From positions 1 through 29,156 of the forward strand of contig VAXK01000199.1 of assembly GCA_005885565.1 (NCBI GenBank): 29,156 bases of DNA, written 5' to 3'. How positions within the stretch are numbered: position 1 is the stretch's first letter; each line of letters opens with the position of its first letter. Below are positions 7,059-14,075 of this stretch, piece by piece. Origin of the DNA: Actinomycetota bacterium (lineage in GTDB: Bacteria; Actinomycetota; Thermoleophilia; Gaiellales; Gaiellaceae). The notes under the pieces are model-generated. The model was not told where the DNA came from. It did not search any database and worked only from the letters and a program-made list of their open reading frames with translations. A program made the translations under genes and the position numbers.

Positions 7059-8183
7059 GTGGGCGAGGGGTTCGATCGGCGCCGGGTGTGCCTCGTCGGG
7101 CTCATCGCCGGCGGGCACTCGGGTGTCCCGCGCTACGCGGCGAGGCTCACGCAGGAGCTCGACCGGGTCGCCGGCGACTATCCGCAGCTCTCCCTCTCGC
7201 TGCTGACGACGGCCGCGGGCGCGGAGGCGGTCGGCGCCCGCTCGATCGCGGTCGACGTCGTGGCGGGGAAGAGCCGCCGCGTGAACGCCGGTCCCGGCCG
7301 CCTCCTCCTCGAGCACGCGCTCGTCCGGCGGCGGACCGCCGACCTCTTCCACTACTTCGACGTCACCGGGCCGGTGCTCGCGCCGCGGCGCCGCTTCGTC
7401 GCCACCGTCCACGACACGGCCTTCGTCCACGGCTACGCTCCGCGCTCGAGCGCGTACAAGCGGCGGCTCTACCCGTGGGCGCTCGCGCGCGCGAGCGCCC
7501 TCGTCGCGGTCTCGCAGTTCGCGAAGGACGAGGCGGTGCGCTACTTCGGCGCCGAGCCGGCGAAGATCGAGGTCGTCCACTCCGGGCCGGGGCTCTTCTC
7601 CGGCGACGCGGGCACGGCGCCGGGACCGGGACGCGACGAGAGCCCGTTCCTCCTCTACGTCGGGAACCTGGGCGGGAACAAGAACCTCCCGTTCCTCGTG
7701 CGGTCGTTCTCGCGGGCCGACGTCCCTGCGCGGCTCGTCCTCGCAGGCCGCGCGCGCGGCGGCCTGGACGCGCTCCGGCAGGCGATCGACGCGGCGCCGA
7801 GCCGAGACCGGATCGAGCTTCGCAGCGAGGTTCCGGACGGAGAGCTCGAGCGGCTCTACCGCTCGGCGGTCGCGCTCGTCCTGCCGTCGGTCTACGAGGG
7901 GTTCGGGTTCACCGCGCTCGAGGCGATGACGCGCGGCTGTCCCGTGCTGGCGAGCGACATCCCGGCGCTCCGCGAGGTCTCGGGGTCGGGCGCGCTGCTC
8001 CTGCCCCTCGGGGACGAGGCCGCCTGGGCGGAGGCGATGCGGCGCGTCGTCGGCGACGAGGGCGTCCGGGCCGACCTCCGTGCGCGCGGGGCCGCGACGG
8101 TGGCGCGTTACTCGTGGGAGACGACCGCGCGCGGCGTGCTGGACGTCCTCGCGCGTGCCGCAGACGCTCAGCGGCCGCGGTAG
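7059..8183 (+). CDS. Glycosyltransferase family 4
   Basis: The 374-residue GT-B glycosyltransferase has an acceptor domain beginning VCLVGLIAGGHSGVPRYA and containing FVATVHDTAFVHGYAPRSS, a pattern common in GT4 mannosyl/rhamnosyl-type transferases. The donor domain begins SPFLLYVGNLGGNKNLPFLV and carries PSVYEGFGFTALEAMTRGCP, with the E-x7-E motif (Glu-Gly-Phe-Gly to Glu-Ala-Met). The start is taken at GTG 7059; an in-frame GTG nearer the first beta strand (about 7086) is possible. It is divergent from the acyltransferase across about 90 bp. Its 3' end overlaps the convergent GT2 gene by 16 bp. It is the only plus-strand gene between 4602 and 14074 and so is probably transcribed alone. The sugar specificity is unknown. 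Confidence 0.87.
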   Translation: MGEGFDRRRVCLVGLIAGGHSGVPRYAARLTQELDRVAGDYPQLSLSLLTTAAGAEAVGARSIAVDVVAGKSRRVNAGPGRLLLEHALVRRRTADLFHYFDVTGPVLAPRRRFVATVHDTAFVHGYAPRSSAYKRRLYPWALARASALVAVSQFAKDEAVRYFGAEPAKIEVVHSGPGLFSGDAGTAPGPGRDESPFLLYVGNLGGNKNLPFLVRSFSRADVPARLVLAGRARGGLDALRQAIDAAPSRDRIELRSEVPDGELERLYRSAVALVLPSVYEGFGFTALEAMTRGCPVLASDIPALREVSGSGALLLPLGDEAAWAEAMRRVVGDEGVRADLRARGAATVARYSWETTARGVLDVLARAADAQRPR

Positions 8184-9073
8184 CCGCGCCACCAGCCGCG
8201 CAGCGTGGCCGCGCCGACCGGGTCGCCGGATGCCCGCCGGACGACGGCGCGCCCGCCGACGCCGGCCGCCATCAGCGCCAGCGTGAGCGTCGCGCGGCCG
8301 CGCGGGAGGTGCTCGCGGATCATGGCCGCCTCGGCGCGGGCCACGCGCTCAGCCCGCTCGGGGTCGCTCCAGCGGCGCCCGGCCGACGCGCTCCCGAGGT
8401 GGACGAACTCGGCGTCCGCGAGAAAGCGGACGTCCCGGCCGAGCTCGCGGGCCCTCCAGCAGAGGTCGAGATCCTCCGCGTACATGAACCGCGCCTCGGC
8501 GAAGCCGCCGAGCGCCCGCCAGGCGTCGCCGGCCACGGCCAGCACGGCGCCCGTCGCGGCCTGGATCGAGCGCGACTCCGAGTGGTCCCAGTGCGTCCCG
8601 AGCGCCGGCTGCCACCGGTTCGGCACGAAACGCGACAGGCCGGAGGCGCGGACGAGCTCGGGGAGCGGCGAGCTCGTGGGGACGACGCTCGGCTGGAGCG
8701 TCAGGTCCTCGTTCAGGAGCCGCGGGACCGCGATTCCGACCCCGGGCGCGGCGACCGCGTCGACGAGGCGGCCGACGCTGCCCGGCCGGTGGACGAAGGC
8801 GTCGCTGTTCACGAAGAGGTACGCGCTCCCCTCGAGGGCGGCCGAGCCGGCGTTGTTGCCGCGCGCGAAGCCGAGGTTCTCCTCGAGCGCCACGACGGTC
8901 GCGGCCGGGAGCTCGGCCCGGAAGCGCTCGACGCTGCCGTCGTCCGAGGCGTTGTCGACGACGACGGCACGGTCGGCCGGGAGCCCGTCGTCGACGAGCG
9001 CCCGGACCGCGCGGACGGCGTGCTCCGGGGTGCGCCAGTTGAGGACGACGGCCGTGACCCCGTCGAGCGTCAC
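8168..9073 (-). CDS. Glycosyltransferase family 2 (rhamnosyltransferase-like)
   Basis: The 301-residue GT-A enzyme has an N-terminal nucleotide-sugar fold: TAVVLNWRTPEHA, VVVDNASDDGSVERFRAE, then NLGFARGNNAG and YLFVNSDAFV, where the metal-binding DXD is represented by NSD. A later block, GGFAEARFMYAEDLDLCWRA, supplies the ED catalytic-base region typical of the WcaA/RfbF-like branch. The start is GTG 9073, whose last two bases plus A form the TGA of the upstream phosphatase gene (GTGA overlap), implying translational coupling. It is the last gene of the operon that begins with the BY-kinase at 13916. The C-terminal 50 residues are basic with a short hydrophobic stretch, suggesting peripheral membrane contact. 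Confidence 0.88.
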   Translation of the reverse strand: MTLDGVTAVVLNWRTPEHAVRAVRALVDDGLPADRAVVVDNASDDGSVERFRAELPAATVVALEENLGFARGNNAGSAALEGSAYLFVNSDAFVHRPGSVGRLVDAVAAPGVGIAVPRLLNEDLTLQPSVVPTSSPLPELVRASGLSRFVPNRWQPALGTHWDHSESRSIQAATGAVLAVAGDAWRALGGFAEARFMYAEDLDLCWRARELGRDVRFLADAEFVHLGSASAGRRWSDPERAERVARAEAAMIREHLPRGRATLTLALMAAGVGGRAVVRRASGDPVGAATLRGWWRGYRGR

Positions 9074-9777
9074 GCGGCGATCCCGACGAGCCGCGAGGGC
9101 ACCCGCTCCGCCAGGTCGGCGAGGACCTCGCCGCCGTAGCGTTCCTCGACCAGCCTCGACGCGACCTCGAGGTGGGTGGCGGCGTGCGAGGGCCGGTGCG
9201 AGTCGCTCCCGAGCAGGTCGACGACCCCCGTGTCGAGGAGCCTCCACGCGGCGACGCCGACCTCCTTGCCCCAGCGGCCGGTCAGGCTCGGGGCGACGAC
9301 CTGGATCAGGGCGCCGGCCGCGCGCGCCTCCTCGAGCAGGCGCGTCTGCTCGCGCACGCTCGGGCACCGCTCGGGGTGGGCGAAGACGGGGCTCAGCCGC
9401 TCGCCCGCCAGCCGGTCGACCGCCGTCTCGAGGAATGCCGCCGGTGTGTCCGGCTCGAGCTCGACGAGCAGGAACCGGCCGTCGATGCTGCGCGGCAGGA
9501 GCTCCTCCATCGGCTTGGAGACGGCGAACGCAGGGCTGACCTCCGCGGCGAGCGACAGGGAGAGCGAGATCGGCGCCTCGAAGAGCAGGCGCTCGAGCTC
9601 GGCGATCCGCGCGCGCGCGGGGGCGAGCGCGGTCGGGTAGCGGCGCGAGAAGTGTGGCGTGCAGACGACGGTGCGCACGCCCGCGACCGCGAGCTGCCGC
9701 GCGAGCTCGAGGGAGTCGCGCTCGGTCTTCGGGCCGTCGTCGAGCGAGTGCAGGAGGTGACAGTGCGTGTCGATCAC
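9070..9777 (-). CDS. PHP-domain tyrosine-protein phosphatase (CpsB/YwqE type)
   Basis: This 235-residue metal-dependent phosphatase belongs to the PHP family that dephosphorylates bacterial tyrosine kinases in capsule/EPS synthesis. Metal ligands are visible along the chain: DTHCH (His5, His7), CTPHF (His about 42), FAHPERC (His about 134) and GSDSHRP (Asp about 192, His about 194). The text LLHSLDDGPKTERDSLELA after the first motif is diagnostic of the CpsB/YwqE branch rather than of histidinol phosphatase. The start is GTG 9777, overlapping the TGA of the upstream GT4 by 4 nt. The cognate substrate is probably the BY-kinase encoded three genes upstream, at 12375-13916, which has a C-terminal tyrosine cluster. 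Confidence 0.9.
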   Translation of the reverse strand: MIDTHCHLLHSLDDGPKTERDSLELARQLAVAGVRTVVCTPHFSRRYPTALAPARARIAELERLLFEAPISLSLSLAAEVSPAFAVSKPMEELLPRSIDGRFLLVELEPDTPAAFLETAVDRLAGERLSPVFAHPERCPSVREQTRLLEEARAAGALIQVVAPSLTGRWGKEVGVAAWRLLDTGVVDLLGSDSHRPSHAATHLEVASRLVEERYGGEVLADLAERVPSRLVGIAA

Positions 9778-10949
9778 GCCGACGCTTCGACGGCCGGCGC
9801 CGGAGTCCCGAGGGCGGCGCCGTAGAGGCGCTCGTACTCGTCGAGCCACCGCTCGAAGGCGTCGTCGTCGGGCTGCGGCACGGCGGCGAGGGCGGCTCGC
9901 CACGCCGCCTCGTCGCGAAGCCCGGCGACCGCGGAGACGATCCCCTCGGCCGTGGGCTCGAGCGGGAAGACGCCGCCGAGCAGCTCCACCGCCTCGGCGA
10001 GGCCGCCCCGCGGCGTGGCGAGCACCGGCCGCCCCGCGGCGAGCCACTCGCAGACGACGTACGGCGGCCCGCTCGGCTCGTCCCACAGCGACGGCACGAG
10101 ACCCACGTCGCAGGCGGCGAGGAAGTCGAGCTTGCGGGACCCGTCCAGGAACCCGTCGTAGACGAGGCTGCCGCGGGCGGCCGCGGCCGCGAGCTCCGGC
10201 CGGAGCGGCCCGTCGCCCGCGACGCGGAGCGTCAGCCCCTGCCGCGCGAGCGCCGGCGCAGCCTCGACGAGCAGACGGACGCCCTTGGTCGGCGCGAGGC
10301 CGCCGATGTAGCCCATCGTGCGCAGCGGGGCGGCCGGCGGCTCGGGCGCGGCGCCGTCGAGCGGCGCGAGCGGCAGGCGGACGACCGCTTCCGTCGCCCG
10401 CGGGAAGAAGCCCCGGTGCACGCGCAGCAGGTGCTCGGAGCCGGCGACGACGTGGGAGACGGCACCCGCGAAGCGGCGTAGGCGGCTCGTTCGCACGCCG
10501 CACAGGAGCGGGTGCGGCCGGCACGGCGCTCCGTCCCGCCGCACGAGGGTCGTCCGGGGACAGAGCAGGTGGTAGTCGTGCAGCGTGTGGACGACCGGGA
10601 CGCCCGCCTGCCGGGCGGACTCCCAGACGGCGCTCGAGATGCCGGGCAGGTTGTTCGTGTGGACGAGGTCGGGGCGGGCGTCAGCGATCGCGCGCCGCAA
10701 GGCAGGACCCGGAACGGAGAGGACGTCCCCCAGGTGGTTGCGAAGACGGCGTGTCCCGCTCGTTCGCCAGTCGGTCGCGTGCAGGACGGCCGTCTCGATC
10801 CCCTCCGGCGTCTCGCGGGGCGGGAACGCGCTCAGGATGCGCAGCTCGTACCCCCGGTCGCGCAGGCCGAGCGCCAGATCGGAGACATACCGCTCCGCGC
10901 CGCCGTAGGACGTGTCGGCGCCGTGCGCGCTGACGAGGAGGACTCGCAC
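9774..10949 (-). CDS. Glycosyltransferase family 4
   Basis: The 391-residue GT-B glycosyltransferase has an N-terminal domain opening MRVLLVSAHGADTSYGGAER, with the acceptor-side glycine-rich YGGAE motif, and containing VVHTLHDYHLLCPR. This latter motif marks a large GT4 subgroup found in O-antigen and EPS clusters. The donor domain starts MGYIGGLAPTKGVRLLVEA and ends in EPSGPPYVVCEWLAAGRPVL; the second Glu of the E-x7-E motif falls in CEWLAAG. GTG 10949 begins directly after the TAG of the upstream polymerase gene (0-nt gap), and the 3' end overlaps the phosphatase by 4 nt, so translation is tightly coupled. The sugar donor is unknown. Confidence 0.88.
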   Translation of the reverse strand: MRVLLVSAHGADTSYGGAERYVSDLALGLRDRGYELRILSAFPPRETPEGIETAVLHATDWRTSGTRRLRNHLGDVLSVPGPALRRAIADARPDLVHTNNLPGISSAVWESARQAGVPVVHTLHDYHLLCPRTTLVRRDGAPCRPHPLLCGVRTSRLRRFAGAVSHVVAGSEHLLRVHRGFFPRATEAVVRLPLAPLDGAAPEPPAAPLRTMGYIGGLAPTKGVRLLVEAAPALARQGLTLRVAGDGPLRPELAAAAARGSLVYDGFLDGSRKLDFLAACDVGLVPSLWDEPSGPPYVVCEWLAAGRPVLATPRGGLAEAVELLGGVFPLEPTAEGIVSAVAGLRDEAAWRAALAAVPQPDDDAFERWLDEYERLYGAALGTPAPAVEASA

Positions 10950-12371
10950 CTACCGCGGGGCGCCGGCCGCGGCGAGCACCGCGGCGCGGTCGGCCTCGGC
11001 GGAGGCGGAGAGCGCGACGCCGACGATCAAGAGGCCCAGGAACGCCGTCGGGAAGCCCGTGAACGACGAGCGCGTGACGGCGTCCAGCATGAGGACGACG
11101 AGCATCGCGACCGCGAGCCAGCTCGACTTGTGCCCGCGCCGGAGCCCGGCGAGCCCGAGCATGATGAGGCGCGCGAAGAGCCCGAGCAACACCGCCAGGC
11201 CGACGAGCCCCACGTCGGCGATCGTCGCGAGGTAGCCCGAGTCCACGGCTTGCGCCGCGCCCATCGCCGTCGGGCCGGCGACGAGCTTGTAGGTGGTGCG
11301 GTAGGCCGCAGTGCCCACCTTGCCGACGCCGCGGCCGAAGGGCCACCCGCTGGGCGGGCCGAGGGCCGCCTTCCACGCCGAGGTACGGCCGTTCAACGTC
11401 AAGCTGGTCGACCCCGACTGGTAGCTCGTCGTCTTGGTGGCGCTCGCGCCGGTGACGAGGATCGAGCCCATGGCGGCGATCGCCGCGACCATGACGAGAA
11501 CGGACGAGGAGGCGAAGCCCTTGCGGGCGAGCCAGAGTCCGGCGAGCGCGACCGTGATGAGCGCGGCGGTGCGCACGAACGACACCGCCAGTCCGCACAG
11601 GAGCAGGGTGCCGCAGGCGGCCGCGAGGACTCCGCGGCGGGTCCAGAAGAGGAGGATGGCGATCGCGAAGAGCAGGAAGGCCGCGTAGGCGAAGGGATCG
11701 TCGAAGGTGCCGAAGCTCCGCAGGTGGCTGTTGTAGCTCCGGACCTGGCTGTAGAACGAGTAGCCGTAGCCGACGAGGGTCCACTTGCCGACGGCCTGCT
11801 GGAAGAGACCGTACGCGGCGGCCACGCACGCCGTCGCCACGAAGGAGACGGCGGCGTAGCGGAGCGTCCTCCGCGGCTTGGGGAGCGTGAGCCCGGCGAG
11901 CAGCAGCAGGAGCGGCTCGGCCGTCAGCCTCAGGCCCTGCGCCCAGGCGATGCCGTGCCCGCCCCCGACGTTCACGACGTAGAGGCCGAGCAGGAGCCCG
12001 ACCGCGAGCAGCACCCAGCGATCGGGCAGCAGGCGTCGCCGCTCCTTCGAGGGCTCGAGGACGAGGACGGCCAACGTCGCGACGATCGCCCCGAGCGTGA
12101 CGACGTCCTTCAACGGGCCGATCTTCGGCGCGACGAGGACCTTCGCCGCCGGGATGAACGCGAAGACCGGGATCATCAGCGCCACCGTCCAGTGCGGTGC
12201 GAGCAGGAAGCCGAGGACGCAGGCGGCGAAGAAAGCCATGACGAGCACGAGCCCGAAGCCGATCTGCGCGCCCATCTTCACCGAGAGGTAGGCCGCGAAG
12301 AGCGTGAAGAAGCCCGCGCCGGCGCGCAGGGCGAGGTCGTATCCCGGCAAGGGCAGACGCAGTGCCCTCAC
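10950..12371 (-). CDS. Wzy-like polysaccharide polymerase / O-antigen ligase family membrane protein
   Basis: The 473-residue integral membrane protein has about 11-12 hydrophobic segments. A large periplasmic-type loop (about residues 305-375) between late segments contains LNGRTSAWKAAL and PFGRGVGKVG, the Wzy_C/O-antigen-ligase region where glycan chemistry occurs. The expected role is polymerisation of flipped lipid-linked repeat units on the outer face of the membrane; ligation to a wall acceptor is the alternative. The start is GTG 12371, 3 nt after the stop of the Wzz/BY-kinase gene, and the stop abuts the next GT4 start, so it sits in the middle of the kinase-phosphatase operon. That position favours polymerase over ligase. 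Confidence 0.82.
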   Translation of the reverse strand: MRALRLPLPGYDLALRAGAGFFTLFAAYLSVKMGAQIGFGLVLVMAFFAACVLGFLLAPHWTVALMIPVFAFIPAAKVLVAPKIGPLKDVVTLGAIVATLAVLVLEPSKERRRLLPDRWVLLAVGLLLGLYVVNVGGGHGIAWAQGLRLTAEPLLLLLAGLTLPKPRRTLRYAAVSFVATACVAAAYGLFQQAVGKWTLVGYGYSFYSQVRSYNSHLRSFGTFDDPFAYAAFLLFAIAILLFWTRRGVLAAACGTLLLCGLAVSFVRTAALITVALAGLWLARKGFASSSVLVMVAAIAAMGSILVTGASATKTTSYQSGSTSLTLNGRTSAWKAALGPPSGWPFGRGVGKVGTAAYRTTYKLVAGPTAMGAAQAVDSGYLATIADVGLVGLAVLLGLFARLIMLGLAGLRRGHKSSWLAVAMLVVLMLDAVTRSSFTGFPTAFLGLLIVGVALSASAEADRAAVLAAAGAPR

Positions 12372-12374
12372 GGC

Positions 12375-13916
12375 TTACCGGCTTCCGTAGTAGGCGTACT
12401 GCTCTTCGCCGGCGGGGGCGTCGGTCAGGACGGCGCCGGTGACCTCGGCGGGCCACGAGCGTGCCTGGCGGCTGAGCGACCGGAGGCTCCGCTGGGTGAC
12501 GCGGCCCTGCCGGACGACGACGAGGACGTCGTCGATGAGCCGCGAGAGCTCGGCCATCTCGACGGTCAGGAGCGCCGGAGGCGTGTCGATGATGACGAAG
12601 TCCGCGCGGACGCGAAGCTGCTTCAGGAGCGGGCCGAGGCGCTGCGAGAGCGTGCCGCTCTGCGAGCGCACCGCCCCTCCGGAGGGGAGGAGGACGAGCG
12701 AGCCCCCGCTCGGGTCCGTCTCCTTGCCGTTCGTGGAGACGCCCGCCGCCTTGGCCGGGAGCGCGCCGTTCCTGGAGACCCTGGGGCGGGCGCCGGTGAG
12801 CGTCACCGACCAGAGCACCTCCTCCAGACGCGCTGAGCCGTTCAGCACCTGGAGGACGCCCGGAGAGTCGCGCGGAATCTGGAACAGGTCGGAGAGCGCC
12901 GGCTTCCGGAAGTCGAAGTCCGCGAGGAGCACGCTCGAGCCGCGGCGGGCGAGCGAGACGGCGAGGTTCGCGGCCGTCGTCGTCTTTCCCTCGCGGGAGA
13001 CGGCGCTCGTCAGGGCGAGCACCATCGGCTTGCTGTCGGGCCGCGCCTGCGCCAGGTTCGCCGCGAGGAGCGCGTACGTGTCGGAAAACGCGGCCTCGTG
13101 CCGGCCGTACGTGACCATCCGCGTGCGGCGGGGGAGCGTGCGGACGGTCGCGAGCACGGGCGCCGAGAGCAGCTCCTCGATGTCGCTCTCGGAGCGGACG
13201 GTCGTGTCGACGGCCTCGCGCAGCGCGACCACGAGGAGCGCGATCACGAGCCCGATCGAGAAGCCGAGCAGCGTGTCCTTCACCGGCGCAGGGCTCGTCT
13301 TGCCTGCCGACTTCGCGCTGGCGACGAGCTGCGTGTCGCCGGCCGTCGCCGTGTCGAGCGCGCCGAGCTTGTTCAGGAGCGACTGGAGGTCGGGCCGTGC
13401 GGGGTCGTTCGGGGGCAGCGCGTCGAGCTTGGCCGCGACCTCGCTCTCCGTCGTGCGGATCGTGTCTCGCTTCAGCGCGGCTCTCCAGACGATGTATGCG
13501 TTCGCGACTGCGTTCACGATGCCGACCGTGCGTCCGGGGTCCGAGCCCTGCGCCGTGAACGTCAGGATGTCGTCGTCCGTCCCGCCGCTGACGCTCGTGG
13601 CCGACTGCATCTCGGAGGCCGTGCCGAGGCTCCCTCCGGTGCGTTGCGCAGCGCCCTTGTACACCTCCGGCGAGCCGGCGAGCGCGCGGGCGGTGGCCTC
13701 GATCCGGTTCGGGTCGATGAACGGCGGCACCGTGTTCGTGATCACCTGGGTGAGCGACGTCGGCGAGATGAGGACGCGCGCGCTGGCCGCGTACCGAGGC
13801 CCGCGCAGCTGCTTGAAGGCGTTGACGGAGACGATCCCGAGCAGCACGAGGAGGACGATGAGAAAGAGCGACCGGCGGATAGCCGCCTTGAGAGCTTCTG
13901 CTCCTCCGGAGTTCAT
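12375..13916 (-). CDS. Wzz/BY-kinase: polysaccharide co-polymerase fused to tyrosine kinase
   Basis: The 513-residue single-chain protein combines a Wzz chain-length domain (about 1-240) flanked by two membrane helices (about 16-35 and 216-232) with a cytoplasmic bacterial tyrosine kinase domain (about 275-513). The kinase shows a P-loop SREGKTTT (about 307-314), Walker A' LLADFDFRKP (330-339) and Walker B VIIDTPP (441-447). It ends in a tyrosine cluster, QYAYYGSR (Tyr 507, 509, 510), the usual autophosphorylation tail. A 40-50 residue Gly/Ser/Thr-rich insert lies between A' and B (about 372-420). It starts at ATG 13916 and leads the operon Wzz/kinase, Wzy, GT4, phosphatase, GT2. Cycles of phosphorylation by this protein and removal by the PHP phosphatase are expected to control polymer length and export. 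Confidence 0.9.
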   Translation of the reverse strand: MNSGGAEALKAAIRRSLFLIVLLVLLGIVSVNAFKQLRGPRYAASARVLISPTSLTQVITNTVPPFIDPNRIEATARALAGSPEVYKGAAQRTGGSLGTASEMQSATSVSGGTDDDILTFTAQGSDPGRTVGIVNAVANAYIVWRAALKRDTIRTTESEVAAKLDALPPNDPARPDLQSLLNKLGALDTATAGDTQLVASAKSAGKTSPAPVKDTLLGFSIGLVIALLVVALREAVDTTVRSESDIEELLSAPVLATVRTLPRRTRMVTYGRHEAAFSDTYALLAANLAQARPDSKPMVLALTSAVSREGKTTTAANLAVSLARRGSSVLLADFDFRKPALSDLFQIPRDSPGVLQVLNGSARLEEVLWSVTLTGARPRVSRNGALPAKAAGVSTNGKETDPSGGSLVLLPSGGAVRSQSGTLSQRLGPLLKQLRVRADFVIIDTPPALLTVEMAELSRLIDDVLVVVRQGRVTQRSLRSLSRQARSWPAEVTGAVLTDAPAGEEQYAYYGSR

Positions 13917-13971
13917 GGTGTCTGGACGTCCTCTTGGGTCGCGGCCTGGACCGGCGCGTGGCGCGCTCGTT

Positions 13972-14075
13972 CCGTACCCCAGTTCGGCAGGAACAGTCTA
14001 GAGGTTTAGCCGGTCGAATCGACCGTACCCCGTGCTCCGCGCGATTTTTCGGCCGTACGGCGGGTGAGGTACGGT
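13972..14075. promoter_or_regulatory. Divergent intergenic region with repeated CCGTACC sites and palindromes
   Basis: Between the BY-kinase operon and the flippase-GT4 gene are CCGTACCCC twice (13972-13980 and 14023-14031), an inverted GGTACGG (14068-14074), the 10-bp palindrome GCCGTACGGC (14052-14061), and CGGTCGA-A-TCGACCG (14011-14025). This density of symmetric sites in a divergent spacer suggests operator sequence. No consensus -35/-10 pair is clear. Confidence 0.4.

Noticed and set aside
6969..8192. Upstream extension of the acyltransferase frame to about 820 residues
   Set aside because: The added part overlaps the divergent GT4 gene, lacks membrane character and is Arg-rich. The TTG at 6968 with AGGGGGAG explains the true start.
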